Assembly (NCBI GenBank): GCA_015494295.1
Contig: WGBO01000064.1
Location: 1-34,376 of the forward strand
DNA from: Gammaproteobacteria bacterium
GTDB taxonomy: Bacteria; Pseudomonadota; Gammaproteobacteria; DSM-19610
DNA: 34,376 nucleotides
Reading direction: 5' to 3'
Positions 8,514 to 18,861 of this stretch are shown in pieces. Under the pieces are notes generated by a model. The model was given only the letters and a program-made list of their open reading frames with translations. It was not told where the DNA came from and ran no database searches. Position numbers and translations under genes: made by a program. Every line of letters starts with the position of its first letter. Position 1 is the stretch's first letter.

Positions 8514-9308
8514 TCAGTGAATGGTGGTGCCAATGCGATCCCAGGCCACACCGCCCGCCGCGGAATCCCAGTTCATCCAGATCATGAAGGCCTTGCCGAC
8601 CAGGTTCTCGTCGGGCACGAACCCCCAGTAGCGGCTGTCGTTGCTGTTGTCGCGGTTGTCCCCCATGACGAAGTAATGTCCTTCCGGCACCACCACGTCA
8701 GCGCTCACACCCTTGATGCGCGGCACCACCAGAATCTCGTGCTCCACGTCGCCAAGAATCTCCCGGCGCACGCTGGCGCCCGACATGGACAGGCCGGACC
8801 CCTTGCCAATATAGGTACCCACGGGTATCTGTGCAACTTTCCGGTCATTGATGATGAGCGTCTTGTTGCGGTACACCACGTGGTCGCCGGGCACGCCGAC
8901 CACGCGCTTGATGTAGTCGACGTGCGGGTCGCGGGGGAAACGGAACACCACCACGTCGCCGCGCTTCGGCTCACCGATATCCACCACCTTTTCGTTCAGC
9001 ACCGGCAGGCGGATGCCGTAGGCGAACTTGTTCACCAGGATGAAATCGCCGACCAGCAGGGTCGGCATCATCGACCCGGAGGGGATGCGGAACGGCTCCA
9101 CGAGGAAGGAGCGCAACAGCAGTACCGCGAGAATGACCGGGAAGAACGAACGCGCGTACTCGACCACCGCCGGCTCCTTGACCTCGGTCACGCCGTCCGC
9201 GGCGGCACGCCGGCGGCGGCGCGGCGCCAGGAACAGAGCATCGGCCAGCCAGATCGCGCCGGTGACGAAAGTAGCGGCCACGAGAATGGCCGGAAAATCG
9301 AAGTTCAT
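8514..9308 (-). CDS. lepB: signal peptidase I
   Basis: LepB removes signal peptides from Sec and Tat exported proteins at the periplasmic face of the inner membrane. It has two N-terminal transmembrane segments (about 5–27 and 55–71) separated by a cytoplasmic arginine-rich loop (RRRRR at 30–34). The nucleophile is S79 in IPSGSMMPT and the general base is K134 in YIKRVVGVPGD. The C-terminal GDNRDNSNDSRYWG box is intact. The length is 264 residues. It starts just beyond the lepA stop, with a purine-rich ribosome site overlapping the lepA end. The lepA–lepB pairing is nearly universal in this group. Confidence 0.97.
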   Translation of the reverse strand: MNFDFPAILVAATFVTGAIWLADALFLAPRRRRRAAADGVTEVKEPAVVEYARSFFPVILAVLLLRSFLVEPFRIPSGSMMPTLLVGDFILVNKFAYGIRLPVLNEKVVDIGEPKRGDVVVFRFPRDPHVDYIKRVVGVPGDHVVYRNKTLIINDRKVAQIPVGTYIGKGSGLSMSGASVRREILGDVEHEILVVPRIKGVSADVVVPEGHYFVMGDNRDNSNDSRYWGFVPDENLVGKAFMIWMNWDSAAGGVAWDRIGTTIH

Positions 9309-9309
9309 G

Positions 9310-11115
<1,806 letters not shown>

Positions 11116-11161
11116 TTCCATCCCCGCCGGCGGATTTCGTGAACACGTTTGACAACCTGAT

Positions 11162-11194
11162 TTACAAACCAGAATGGCGCCAGTGCGGCGCCAT
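11162..11194 (-). terminator. probable Rho-independent terminator of the rpoE–degQ–glutaredoxin unit
   Basis: A perfect 8-bp stem (ATGGCGCC at 11174–11181, GGCGCCAT at 11187–11194) encloses a 5-base loop. On the minus strand it is followed by a moderately T-rich tail (TCTGGTTTGT). It lies between the glutaredoxin-like gene (stop at 11243) and lepA (start at 11115), the natural end of the envelope-stress operon. The stem is certain; termination efficiency is uncertain because the T-run is interrupted. Confidence 0.55.
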
Positions 11195-11242
11195 CCGGAA
11201 AATCTGGACATTGTGGATTACTCAAGAGCGCCAGTATACACG

Positions 11243-11512
11243 CTATTGCCCGGCCGACCTACCGCGAGCCCCGTCCAGGAAGGCCCTCAGCGCCGCCTCG
11301 TCGAGGTGATAGTGACAGATTTCCGTGTCGCCACCCGCCAGCACCGGCACCCACTCGTCGTATCGACGCGCCAGTTCCGGGTCGCGATCGATGTCCACCA
11401 CGCGCAAATCGAAACCCGGACATGACTGCAGGCCCCGGAGGGCCTGCAGCATGGCTTCGCACAGGTGACAGCCTTCGCGGTAGTACAGCGTCAGCGCCGG
11501 CCTGTCCGACAT
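11243..11512 (-). CDS. glutaredoxin-like (DUF836) thiol-disulfide protein
   Basis: This 89-residue cytosolic protein has a minimal thioredoxin fold. The redox motif is CHLC at residues 15–18, following a beta strand (LTLYYREG). A cis-proline segment is present in EWVPVLAGG. The family pattern is that of the DUF836 glutaredoxin-like proteins. It begins five bases after the degQ/mucD stop and precedes a terminator, so it looks like the last gene of the rpoE–rse–degQ transcript. A redox partner is unknown. An electron-transfer link to the nearby cysteine-containing RseC is only a contextual idea. A strong intragenic hairpin lies at 11426–11449. Confidence 0.85.
   Translation of the reverse strand: MSDRPALTLYYREGCHLCEAMLQALRGLQSCPGFDLRVVDIDRDPELARRYDEWVPVLAGGDTEICHYHLDEAALRAFLDGARGRSAGQ
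11426..11449. repeat. perfect 10-bp hairpin inside the glutaredoxin-like gene
   Basis: CTGCAGGCCC (11426–11435) and GGGCCTGCAG (11440–11449) pair perfectly around a 4-base loop, inside the coding sequence. The same 7-base arms GCAGGCC/GGCCTGC recur as a shorter hairpin at 12861–12877 in the signal-peptide region of degQ. No T-run follows, so it is not a terminator. It could affect mRNA decay or reflect GC-rich codon choice. Confidence 0.45.
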
Positions 11513-11517
11513 ACCGG

Positions 11518-12939
11518 TCAGTCGCCTTTCGGCACCTTGAGGGCAAGGAAGATGGGACCGCCACGGCGCTGGATCAGCACCGGCACCGACTTGCCGGCCG
11601 GCAGCTTGCGAATCATCTTCTCGAACTGGTCCACGTTCTCCACCTGCTTGCCGTCGATGCGCAGAATAATATCGCCCTGGCGGATACCGGCGTCGGCCGC
11701 GGGGCCTTCACCGATTTCCTCCACCAGCACGCCGCCATCCAGCTCCAGTTCCTTGAGCTGGTCCTCGGTGAGGTCGGCCACGCGCACGCCCAGCCGGTTG
11801 TCGCTGGCCACCTTGCTCTCGGCGGCCTTGGCGATCTGCTTGTCCTTGTCGGGCAGCTCACCCAGCTTGACCCACAGGGTCTGGGTACGCTTGTTGCGCA
11901 TGATCTTGACCGGCACGCGCTTGCCCACCGGCGTGCTGCCCACCACCGGCGGCAGGCTGGAGGAACGGTCGATCTCCCTGCCGTTGAAGGCCAGCACCAC
12001 GTCGCCGACCTGCAGTCCGGCCTTCTCGGCCGGACTGTCCGGCATCACCTTGGCGATCAGCGCGCCCTGCGGCTTGCTCATGCCGAACGACTCCGCAAGG
12101 TCCAGGGTCACGTCCTGGATCAGCACGCCCAGCCAGCCGCGGCTGACCTTGCCATGTTCCTTGAGCTGTTTGGCCACGTCCATCGCCACCTCGATGGGAA
12201 TGGAGAACGACAGGCCCATGTAACCGCCGGTGCGGCTGTAGATCTGCGAATTGACGCCCACCACCTCGCCATCCAGGTTGAACAGCGGACCGCCGGAGTT
12301 GCCGGGGTTGATGGCCACGTCGGTCTGGATGAAGGGCACGTAGTTTTCGCGCGGCAGGGCGCGGCCCTTGGCGCTGACGATGCCGGCGGTTGCCGAGTGA
12401 TCGAAACCGAAGGGCGAGCCGATGGCCAGCACCCATTCACCGACCTTGAGATCCTCCGACTTGCCGATTTTCGCCACCGGCAGGTCTTCGGCGTCGATCT
12501 TGAGCAAGGCCACATCGCTGCGCTCGTCGGTGCCCACCACCCTTGCCTTGAGTTCTCGACGATCGGCGAGGCGAACGACAATCTCGTCGGCGTCCTTGAC
12601 CACGTGGTTGTTGGTCATCACGTAACCGTCCTCGGAAATAATGAAGCCCGAGCCCAGCGACTTGGCCTCGCGCAGCGGCGGCGCGCTGCCGCCCGGCTGG
12701 CCGAAGAAGTGCTTGAACAGGTCGTTGAAGGGAGAGTCCTCGGGAAGATTCGGGATCTCGATGCCCTCCGGCAACTGCATGCCGCCCGACTTGATCTTCT
12801 GCGTGGTGCTGATGTTGACCACCGCGTCGCTGGTCTCCTCGACCAGTTGCGTGAAGTCGGGCAGGCCCCTGGCCTGCAGGGGTCCCGCGAATGCCAGTAC
12901 CAGTACCAGGACGGAGCCTGCTCGTTTTAACAAAGACAT
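11518..12939 (-). CDS. mucD: periplasmic Do-family serine protease (DegQ/MucD)
   Basis: This is a periplasmic HtrA-type protease/chaperone that degrades misfolded envelope proteins. From the ATG at 12939 (GGGAG ribosome site) it has 473 residues and a signal peptide (1–23, cleavage after LQA). The catalytic triad is H112 (TNNHVV), D142 (RSDVALLKID) and S215 (GNSGGPL). Two PDZ domains follow (about 275–360 and 385–465). Longer upstream frames overlap rseC and are not credible. Position as fifth gene after rpoE, mucA, mucB and mucC matches the Pseudomonas algU–mucABCD operon, in which MucD restrains the sigma-E response. degQ is the equally apt family name. Confidence 0.95.
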   Translation of the reverse strand: MSLLKRAGSVLVLVLAFAGPLQARGLPDFTQLVEETSDAVVNISTTQKIKSGGMQLPEGIEIPNLPEDSPFNDLFKHFFGQPGGSAPPLREAKSLGSGFIISEDGYVMTNNHVVKDADEIVVRLADRRELKARVVGTDERSDVALLKIDAEDLPVAKIGKSEDLKVGEWVLAIGSPFGFDHSATAGIVSAKGRALPRENYVPFIQTDVAINPGNSGGPLFNLDGEVVGVNSQIYSRTGGYMGLSFSIPIEVAMDVAKQLKEHGKVSRGWLGVLIQDVTLDLAESFGMSKPQGALIAKVMPDSPAEKAGLQVGDVVLAFNGREIDRSSSLPPVVGSTPVGKRVPVKIMRNKRTQTLWVKLGELPDKDKQIAKAAESKVASDNRLGVRVADLTEDQLKELELDGGVLVEEIGEGPAADAGIRQGDIILRIDGKQVENVDQFEKMIRKLPAGKSVPVLIQRRGGPIFLALKVPKGD

Positions 12940-12953
12940 AGTTACTCCCGTAA

Positions 12954-13433
12954 TTACTGTGTCGTGAATCTGATCACCGCCTCGGCGGGGAGCTTGCGCA
13001 ACACCACCGGCTGAAAATCCGCGTCGGAGCGGATCCTGCGGGTAAACTTTCGCAGCCATACCAGGCCGGCTGCAAATCCGGAAAGGCCCAGCACCATGCT
13101 TCCTGCCTCGGCACTTTGCCACAGAAGCCGCTGCGCACCCAGTTCGCCAAGCGCGGCGCCCAGCAACAGCAGGGCGATGGGCACAGCGTAGACAGCCAGC
13201 GAACCTTTTACCAGCGCCTGCTCGCGGATTCCGATCACCACCTGGTCACCGGCCCGCAGCGGCATGCCCGCCAGCACCCGGACGATATTGCGGCGGTTTC
13301 CCAGCGCCCTTGAGATGGCCGCCGTTCCGCAACCCTTGCTGGCCGAACAGGAACCACAGGTGGAACTGCGTTGCGTCTCCACCCACACGCCCCCGTCGTC
13401 GACCCTGACCACCCTGGCGGTTTCTTCCAGCAT
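12954..13433 (-). CDS. rseC: RseC/MucC-type positive regulator of sigma-E
   Basis: This is a 159-residue inner-membrane protein. The N-terminal cytoplasmic part carries a cysteine cluster C26-G-S-C29 and C35 (TCGSCSASKGCG). Two transmembrane helices follow (about 79–97 and 108–126), then a C-terminal soluble tail. This matches the RseC/MucC family, which also includes the SoxR-reducing RsxC-associated proteins. RseC is a modest positive modulator of sigma-E in E. coli, and MucC affects alginate in Pseudomonas. It lies four bases after rseB and 14 bases before degQ, in the rpoE operon. The cysteine motif may hold an Fe–S cluster; that is inference from the family. Confidence 0.9.
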   Translation of the reverse strand: MLEETARVVRVDDGGVWVETQRSSTCGSCSASKGCGTAAISRALGNRRNIVRVLAGMPLRAGDQVVIGIREQALVKGSLAVYAVPIALLLLGAALGELGAQRLLWQSAEAGSMVLGLSGFAAGLVWLRKFTRRIRSDADFQPVVLRKLPAEAVIRFTTQ

Positions 13434-13437
13434 GGCG

Positions 13438-14418
13438 CTAGCGGATCCTCACCGACTCACCGATCATCTCCACGGTCTTCATCGGCACTTCACCGACCAC
13501 GGTAACATAGTGACCCTCGACCATGGTGCCGTAGGCGTTGAGGGCGCCGCGATGCGTCATGCCCTGGTAGTCCTCTTCCCCGCCGCCCTGCGCCTTCTCG
13601 ATATATACCGAAACGCTGGCGAGCCCGTCGCTGTACAGCCAGTGCTCGACCCCCGCCTCGTCTTCCGACAGGCGGTGCCAACTGTGGTCGGTAAGCACGA
13701 AACCGTCCGGCACGCGGATCACCTTCCAGCGCGTGTCGGAGACATCGCTGCCCGGCTCGGGCGCGGCTTCGGGCTCCAGCTTCCAGGAGTAGTCCGCGCC
13801 GCTGAGGTCGGGCAGCAGCTCGCGCTCGTCGATGCGCTCGGGGAAAGACACCGAGGTAAACATCATCTGTTCGATGGGCTCGCCGCGCATATCGGTCAGC
13901 GCGGAGCGCAACAGCAGATGAGTCTGGTCGTGCACGCACAGGCGGCGCCCGTAGCGGAACTCGTCACGCGGCATGATTTCCACCACGCGGCAGGGAAGCC
14001 CGGCGACACGGTCCTCGCCGCCGACGCTGAAGCTGTAATACTGGCTCAACTCGCCAAGACTCTCGGGAAAACCCGACGGAAACGGACTGCGCGGCTGGCT
14101 GCGGTTGACGTGCACAGACTCGCGGTCGCCGAGAATACAGGTAACCACCTGGTTGTCGCGCAGGATCTCGCGCTTCGCCCCGGTCAGCGACATCAGCCGC
14201 TCGCGTTCGCCCTTGCCGTCGGCGGCATGGACGATCCGCATGGCCTCAAGGTCACCACGGTGCTGATAGACGAAGGTGCCCGCGTAATTGAGCGTGCGCG
14301 ACGCCATGGACATGCGCTCAAGCCACAGGCGGGCGTCGCCGGACCCTGCGTTCGCCATCGTGGACGCGGCCAGGGCCGCAACGATGACGGACAGGAAGGC
14401 GACTGAGGTGCGTGTCAT
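13438..14418 (-). CDS. rseB: sigma-E regulatory protein RseB/MucB
   Basis: RseB is a periplasmic protein that binds the anti-sigma factor RseA and shields it from DegS-type cleavage until it senses lipid or LPS signals. From the ATG at 14418 the protein has 326 residues with a signal peptide (1–23, ending ANA). The N-terminal LolA/LolB-like domain contains LNYAGTFVYQH and the C-terminal domain ends PMKTVEMIGESVRIR. The start overlaps the rseA stop as ATGA. A frame open further upstream lies inside rseA and is rejected. The operon order rpoE–rseA–rseB–rseC is as in Pseudomonas and E. coli. Confidence 0.95.
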   Translation of the reverse strand: MTRTSVAFLSVIVAALAASTMANAGSGDARLWLERMSMASRTLNYAGTFVYQHRGDLEAMRIVHAADGKGERERLMSLTGAKREILRDNQVVTCILGDRESVHVNRSQPRSPFPSGFPESLGELSQYYSFSVGGEDRVAGLPCRVVEIMPRDEFRYGRRLCVHDQTHLLLRSALTDMRGEPIEQMMFTSVSFPERIDERELLPDLSGADYSWKLEPEAAPEPGSDVSDTRWKVIRVPDGFVLTDHSWHRLSEDEAGVEHWLYSDGLASVSVYIEKAQGGGEEDYQGMTHRGALNAYGTMVEGHYVTVVGEVPMKTVEMIGESVRIR

Positions 14419-14963
14419 CACTGGTGGGTGTCGGACACCACGCGGGCGTAGGGCATCACGCCCTGCACACCGCGACTGGCTGCATACTCGCTGTGGTTCA
14501 CCAGGTAACCCGACAGACGTTTGTCGATTTGCGGTTCGATGCGATTCCACTGTTGTTCACGGCTATCGCTGGCCAGGGTTACGCCGGACGGCGCCGCCTT
14601 GCCGGCATCCGCGACCACCGGCGCGGCGCCCTCGTCATTGCGCACGCTGGTCACGGTGAGCACGGCCACCAGCGCCACCGACGCCGCCACCGCCAGGCCG
14701 GCCAGCGGTTTCCACCAGGCCGGCGGCTGCCCCGCCGCCAGCGGTTTCTCGCCGGCCAGCGCATCCTGCACCCCCCGGGCGATACCGAGCCCGGCAGAGG
14801 TGCCGGTGCCGCGCATCACTTCACCGATCAGCTGGTAGCGTCCCAGGCACTCACGCAGCGAGGCGTCGCGCTGCAACCGTCCCAGCAACAGGGGGCGCTC
14901 CAGTTCGCTCAGCTCATCGTCGGCCAGTGCGGACAACTGTTCGCGGATTTCGTCGTTCATCAT
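14418..14963 (-). CDS. rseA: anti-sigma-E factor RseA/MucA
   Basis: RseA is a membrane-spanning anti-sigma factor that sequesters RpoE in the cytoplasm and is destroyed by regulated proteolysis. It has 181 residues. The N-terminal sigma-binding domain has the family pattern EQLSALADDELSELE and CLGRYQLIGEVMRG. One transmembrane helix spans about 84–107 (PLAGLAVAASVALVAVLTV), and the C-terminal periplasmic part should bind RseB. Two adjacent ATG codons (14963 and 14960) are possible. An AGGTG ribosome site fits the second slightly better; the difference is one residue. It overlaps the rpoE stop. The terminal residues (DTHQ) are not the hydrophobic signature known for E. coli DegS activation. 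Confidence 0.94.
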   Translation of the reverse strand: MMNDEIREQLSALADDELSELERPLLLGRLQRDASLRECLGRYQLIGEVMRGTGTSAGLGIARGVQDALAGEKPLAAGQPPAWWKPLAGLAVAASVALVAVLTVTSVRNDEGAAPVVADAGKAAPSGVTLASDSREQQWNRIEPQIDKRLSGYLVNHSEYAASRGVQGVMPYARVVSDTHQ

Positions 14964-15556
14964 TCTTCACCTGTTTCCATATCGGTCAGCAGCGGGCGGA
15001 TGCGGTTGTCGATCGCGTCGCGCGCCCTGAAAATTCGTGATCGGACCGTGCCGATGGGACAGTCCATGGCGGATGCGATTTCCTCGTAGCTGAGGCCATC
15101 CAGCTCGCGTAGCACGATCGCGGTACGCAGCTCCTCGGGCAGGTCGTCGATGGCGGCCTGGATGGTGCTGGCCAGTTCGCTCTGCAGCGCCATGCGCTCC
15201 GGTGTCGCGTATTCCTTCAGACCCCCGCCCGACTCGAATTGTTCCGCGTCCTGCGCATCGATATCGTCGTTCGGCGGCCGCCGGTTGGAGGCCACCAGGT
15301 GGTTCTTGGCGGTATTGATGGCGATACGGTAGAGCCAGGTGTAGAACGCGCTGTCACCCCGGAAGTTCGGCAGCGCGCGGTAGGCCTTGATGAAGGCCTC
15401 CTGGGCGACGTCGAGCACCTCGCCGGGATCGCGGATATAGCGGCCGATCACATTGGCGAGCTTGTGCTCGTACTTGCGCACCAGGATGTCGAACGCGGCT
15501 TTTTCACCGTTCTGCACCCGGCGCACCAGTTCCTGGTCGAGGTTTTTGTCGCCCAT
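14960..15556 (-). CDS. rpoE: RNA polymerase sigma factor RpoE/AlgU
   Basis: This is the group IV (ECF) sigma factor for envelope stress. It has 198 residues. Sigma region 2 spans about 20–90 (KYEHKLANVIGRYIRD, DVAQEAFIKAYRAL, FYTWLYRIAINTAKN) and region 4 about 135–190 (LSYEEIASAMDCPIGTVRSR). The ATG at 15556 gives the family N-terminus MGDKNLDQELVRRVQNGEK. In-frame ATGs upstream, such as 15592, would leave almost no leader after the predicted sigma-E promoter at 15601–15626, so they are less likely. It heads the operon that continues with rseA, rseB, rseC and degQ, and is divergent from nadB. Confidence 0.96.
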   Translation of the reverse strand: MGDKNLDQELVRRVQNGEKAAFDILVRKYEHKLANVIGRYIRDPGEVLDVAQEAFIKAYRALPNFRGDSAFYTWLYRIAINTAKNHLVASNRRPPNDDIDAQDAEQFESGGGLKEYATPERMALQSELASTIQAAIDDLPEELRTAIVLRELDGLSYEEIASAMDCPIGTVRSRIFRARDAIDNRIRPLLTDMETGEE

Positions 15557-15600
15557 CCGGGCTAGCCCCGCTTTTTCCTGGATAGCATGCATGGCTGCTG

Positions 15601-15626
15601 TAGACCAGGGAAACCCGCGAGAGTTC
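15601..15626 (-). promoter_or_regulatory. candidate sigma-E promoter of rpoE (autoregulation)
   Basis: On the minus strand GAACTC (15621–15626) is followed after exactly 16 bases by TCTA (15601–15604). The sigma-E consensus is GAACTT, 16 bases, then TCTRA, so five of six −35 bases, the spacing and the −10 core agree. Transcription would start near 15595, giving a leader of about 40 bases before the rpoE ATG at 15556. RpoE/AlgU autoregulation is well known in E. coli and Pseudomonas; applying it here is inference. Confidence 0.65.
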
Positions 15627-15661
15627 GCCAGAAACCGGGGCTTGAGGTAAAATATCTGTGC

Positions 15662-15671
15662 AAAGCGCTTT
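15662..15671. promoter_or_regulatory. AAAGCGCTTT palindrome between rpoE and nadB
   Basis: This is a perfect 10-base palindrome midway in the 174-base divergent region between rpoE and nadB. A −10-like TATTCT for nadB overlaps its right edge (15671–15676), but no −35 lies at the right distance. It may be an operator for either gene; no regulator is implied by sequence. Confidence 0.25.
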
Positions 15672-15730
15672 ATTCTGAATGAGTTAACCGGGGCAACCAT
15701 ACCCGATTACGGCACAGGCGACCACCGTTC

Positions 15731-17401
15731 ATGCATACCCAGCACCAGTACGACGTCCTCATCATCGGCAGCGGCGCGGCCGGGCTGTCGCTGGCCCTGC
15801 GGCTGCCGGAACAGGCCCGCGTGGCGGTACTCTCCAAGGGCCCCGTGCAGGAAGGCAACACTTGGTATGCCCAGGGCGGCATCTCCGCGGTGCTGGACCA
15901 GGGCGACTCCATCGAGTCCCACGTCCAGGACACCATGGACGCCGGCGCCGGCCTGTGCGACCCGGAGGTGGTGCGCCACACGGTGGTAAACGGCCCCGAG
16001 GCGGTGCAGTGGCTGATCGACCTGGGTGTTGACTTCACCCGAGAGGAAACCGGCCCGGGCAAGGGCTTTCACCTAACCCGCGAAGGCGGCCACCAGCACC
16101 GCCGCGTCATTCATGCCGCCGACGCCACCGGCAAGGCAGTGCAGAGCACCCTGATCTCGGCGGTACGCGCACGCGACAACATCGACCTGTTCGAGCAGCA
16201 TATCGCTGTCGACCTGATCACCGCCGACCGTATCGGCCGGCCCCACAACCGTTGCCTGGGCGCCTACGTGCTGGACCGCGACAGCGGCCGCGTGGAAGTG
16301 TTCCGCTCCCGCTTCGTGGCGCTCGCCACCGGCGGCGCCAGCAAGGTGTACCTGTACACCAGCAACCCCGACACATCCACCGGTGACGGCATCGCCATGG
16401 CCTGGCGCGCCGGCTGCCGGGTGGCCAACATGGAGTTCAACCAGTTCCACCCGACCTGTCTGTACCACCCGCAGGCCAAGTCCTTCCTGATCACCGAGGC
16501 GGTGCGCGGCGAAGGCGGCAAGCTGCTATTGCCCGACGGCAAGCCGTTCATGCAACGCTTCGACACGCGCTGCGAACTGGCGCCGCGCGACATCGTGGCG
16601 CGCGCCATCGACCACGAAATGAAACGCCTGGGCATCGACCACGTGCTGCTGGATATCTCGCACAAGCCGGCCGACTTCATCCACGAACACTTTCCCAACG
16701 TGCAGCAGCGCTGCCTGGAACTCGGCATCGACATCACCCGCGAACCCATACCGGTAGTGCCGGCCGCCCACTACACCTGCGGTGGAGTGCGCACCGACCT
16801 CAGGGGGCGCAGCGACCTCGACAACCTGTACGTGGTGGGCGAATCGGCCTGTACCGGCCTGCACGGCGCCAACCGCATGGCCAGCAACTCGCTGCTCGAA
16901 TGTCTGGTGTTCGCCAGCGCCGCCGCCGCCGACATCGGCGCACGGCTGGACGCGGTGAAAATGCCGCCCGAACTGCCGGAATGGGACGAATCGAAAGTCA
17001 CGGACTCGGACGAGGAAGTGGTGGTCAGCCACAACTGGGACGAACTGAGGCGCTTCATGTGGGACTACGTGGGCATCGTGCGCACCGGCAAGCGCCTGGA
17101 ACGCGCACGCCGCCGCATCGCCACCCTGCAGCACGAGATCGAGGAGTACTACGGCAATTTCCGCGTCACCAACGACCTGCTGGAGTTGCGCAACCTGGTG
17201 CAGGTGGCGGAACTGATCATCCGTTCGGCGCAGATGCGCAAGGAAAGCCGCGGCCTGCACTACACGCTGGACTACCCGAAACCCGATGACCGCCAGCCAC
17301 CGCGCGACACGGTGCTGGTTCCCGACAAGGCGCACCGCACGCCCGGCCACAACGTGGCGGTCGGCAAGGTCGAGCAATTGCGGGTGGCGCCGGGCAAATA
17401 A
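15731..17401 (+). CDS. nadB: L-aspartate oxidase
   Basis: NadB oxidises L-aspartate to iminoaspartate, the first step of de novo NAD synthesis; NadA, not in this window, uses the product. The protein has 556 residues. The FAD-binding GSGAAG lies at residues 13–18 after strand YDVLIIG. The substrate-domain phrase [15 protein letters not shown], the active-site arginine segment TEAVRGEGG and the C-terminal histidine segment [12 protein letters not shown] are intact. A C-terminal helical domain begins at about 430. The ATG at 15731 has only a weak AGGCG ribosome site. It is divergent from rpoE, as in Pseudomonas and E. coli, and ends 15 bases from the convergent acylphosphatase gene. Confidence 0.97.
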   Translation: MHTQHQYDVLIIGSGAAGLSLALRLPEQARVAVLSKGPVQEGNTWYAQGGISAVLDQGDSIESHVQDTMDAGAGLCDPEVVRHTVVNGPEAVQWLIDLGVDFTREETGPGKGFHLTREGGHQHRRVIHAADATGKAVQSTLISAVRARDNIDLFEQHIAVDLITADRIGRPHNRCLGAYVLDRDSGRVEVFRSRFVALATGGASKVYLYTSNPDTSTGDGIAMAWRAGCRVANMEFNQFHPTCLYHPQAKSFLITEAVRGEGGKLLLPDGKPFMQRFDTRCELAPRDIVARAIDHEMKRLGIDHVLLDISHKPADFIHEHFPNVQQRCLELGIDITREPIPVVPAAHYTCGGVRTDLRGRSDLDNLYVVGESACTGLHGANRMASNSLLECLVFASAAAADIGARLDAVKMPPELPEWDESKVTDSDEEVVVSHNWDELRRFMWDYVGIVRTGKRLERARRRIATLQHEIEEYYGNFRVTNDLLELRNLVQVAELIIRSAQMRKESRGLHYTLDYPKPDDRQPPRDTVLVPDKAHRTPGHNVAVGKVEQLRVAPGK

Positions 17402-17416
17402 GCGGGCGGGCCGGCC

Positions 17417-17686
17417 TCAGCCGGTGCGAAAACCCGCGGGCGGCTGCACGTCCACTTCCCGGCATTCGACGCTGTCCACCCGCGCACCCGGCGGTCCGTG
17501 CGCCAGCCAGGCGCGCAACGCCCGCAGGGCCTCCGGCCCGCCGCAGGCCAGCACTTCGACGCGCCCGTCGGGCAGGTTGATCGCGTGGCCGGCAAGCCCC
17601 AGCCGCTCGGCTTCGGCCTGTGTCGAGGCGCGAAAGAACACGCCCTGCACACGGCCGCTGATCAGGCACTGAATACACTGTTCCAC
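17417..17686 (-). CDS. acyP: acylphosphatase
   Basis: Acylphosphatase hydrolyses carboxyl-phosphate bonds in small acyl phosphates. This 89-residue protein carries the family motif SGRVQGVFFRAS, with the phosphate-binding arginine at R19, and the catalytic asparagine N37 in INLPDGRVEV. The start is GTG at 17686, eight bases after a GGAG ribosome site; longer in-frame readings lie inside hisC and have no suitable start. A phenylalanine replaces the more usual glycine before FR, a tolerated variant. It lies 83 bases downstream of hisC on the same strand and may be read through from the his genes. Confidence 0.88.
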   Translation of the reverse strand: MEQCIQCLISGRVQGVFFRASTQAEAERLGLAGHAINLPDGRVEVLACGGPEALRALRAWLAHGPPGARVDSVECREVDVQPPAGFRTG

Positions 17687-17769
17687 GATCGTGACTCCGG
17701 CTGATTCCGCGGTGCGAATATCATAGCGCACGCCGGGCGGCGCGCGACGACCGACAGGTGACGCGCGGC

Positions 17770-18861
17770 CTAGTCCGCGGCCAGCGCCGCTTCCAGCGCG
17801 GCCAGGAACCGGGCGTTCTCGTCGGGGGTTCCTACCGTCACCCGCAGGCAGTCGCGCATGCGCCCGCCGGCGGGATTGAGGTTCTTGATCAGCACGCCGC
17901 GCGCGCGCAGCGCCTCGAACACCGCGTCCGCCGTTCCCTCCGCCACACGAAACAACACGAAGTTGGCCTCGCTGGGGTAGACCCTGATCCCCTCGAACGC
18001 GGACAACGCCTCGATCAGGCGACTGCGCTCGGCGCGGATCAGTCCGGCCTGTTCGTCGAGCATGGCCTTGTGCTCCAGCGCGAACAGGGCGCTGGCCTGG
18101 GTCAGTACGTTGATGTTGTAGGGAAGGCGTGTCTTGTCGATCTCCTCCAGCCACTCCGGGGCGCCGGCCAGCAGGCCCAGGCGCAGTCCGGCCAGCCCCA
18201 TCTTGGACACGGTGCGCAACACCAGCAGGTTGGGATACTCCGCCAGGCGCGGCATGAAGGTGGCGTCGGTGAACGGCGCGTAGGCCTCGTCCACCACCAC
18301 CATGCCCGGCGCGCGTTCGATGATGGTCTCGATGGCGTCGGCCCCGAACAGCGTGCCGGTCGGGTTGTTGGGGTAGGCCAGGAACACGATGGCCGGCTGG
18401 TGCAGGTCGATGGCGCGCAGCATGGCATCGAGATCCAGCGAGAAATCCTCCGCCAGCGGCACGCCCTGGTAACACATACCGGCCACCTCGGCGATCATGC
18501 GGTACATGACGAAAGTGGGTTCCGGCGCCAGGATCACGCGGTCCGGCTGCGCGACCGACAGCGCCAGCATCTGAATGAGTTCATCGGAGCCGTTGCCCAG
18601 CACGATGCCGGCGCCGGCCGGCACCTGCATGGCCTCGCGCAGCCGCTCGGTGAGCGCGCGCGCGCCCGGATCCGGGTAACGGTTCAGTTCCACCTCGCGC
18701 AGCACTTCCAGCCAGGCGTCGACCAGCGGCGCCGGCCAGGCGTAGGGGTTCTCCATGGCGTCCAGCTTGATACTGTCGCCGGGGTCCGGCACGTGGTAGG
18801 CCTTGAGCGCGCGGATCTCGGGACGGATCCAGAACTGCGGCGACTTCGGTGCCGCGCTCAT
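17770..18861 (-). CDS. hisC: histidinol-phosphate aminotransferase
   Basis: HisC is the PLP enzyme that transfers an amino group to imidazole acetol phosphate in histidine synthesis. From the ATG at 18861 it has 363 residues. The PLP lysine is K220 in [14 protein letters not shown]. The aminotransferase class I/II features [10 protein letters not shown] and [10 protein letters not shown] are present, and the N-terminus has [12 protein letters not shown]. The start overlaps the hisD stop as ATGA; the 37-codon upstream extension lies within hisD and is rejected. Third gene of hisG–hisD–hisC, the same order as in Pseudomonas. Confidence 0.96.
   Translation of the reverse strand: MSAAPKSPQFWIRPEIRALKAYHVPDPGDSIKLDAMENPYAWPAPLVDAWLEVLREVELNRYPDPGARALTERLREAMQVPAGAGIVLGNGSDELIQMLALSVAQPDRVILAPEPTFVMYRMIAEVAGMCYQGVPLAEDFSLDLDAMLRAIDLHQPAIVFLAYPNNPTGTLFGADAIETIIERAPGMVVVDEAYAPFTDATFMPRLAEYPNLLVLRTVSKMGLAGLRLGLLAGAPEWLEEIDKTRLPYNINVLTQASALFALEHKAMLDEQAGLIRAERSRLIEALSAFEGIRVYPSEANFVLFRVAEGTADAVFEALRARGVLIKNLNPAGGRMRDCLRVTVGTPDENARFLAALEAALAAD

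Noticed and set aside
17411..17424. CCGGC/GCCGG hairpin between nadB and the acylphosphatase gene as a bidirectional terminator
   Set aside because: The stem is only 5 bp and no T-run follows on the plus strand; too weak to call.
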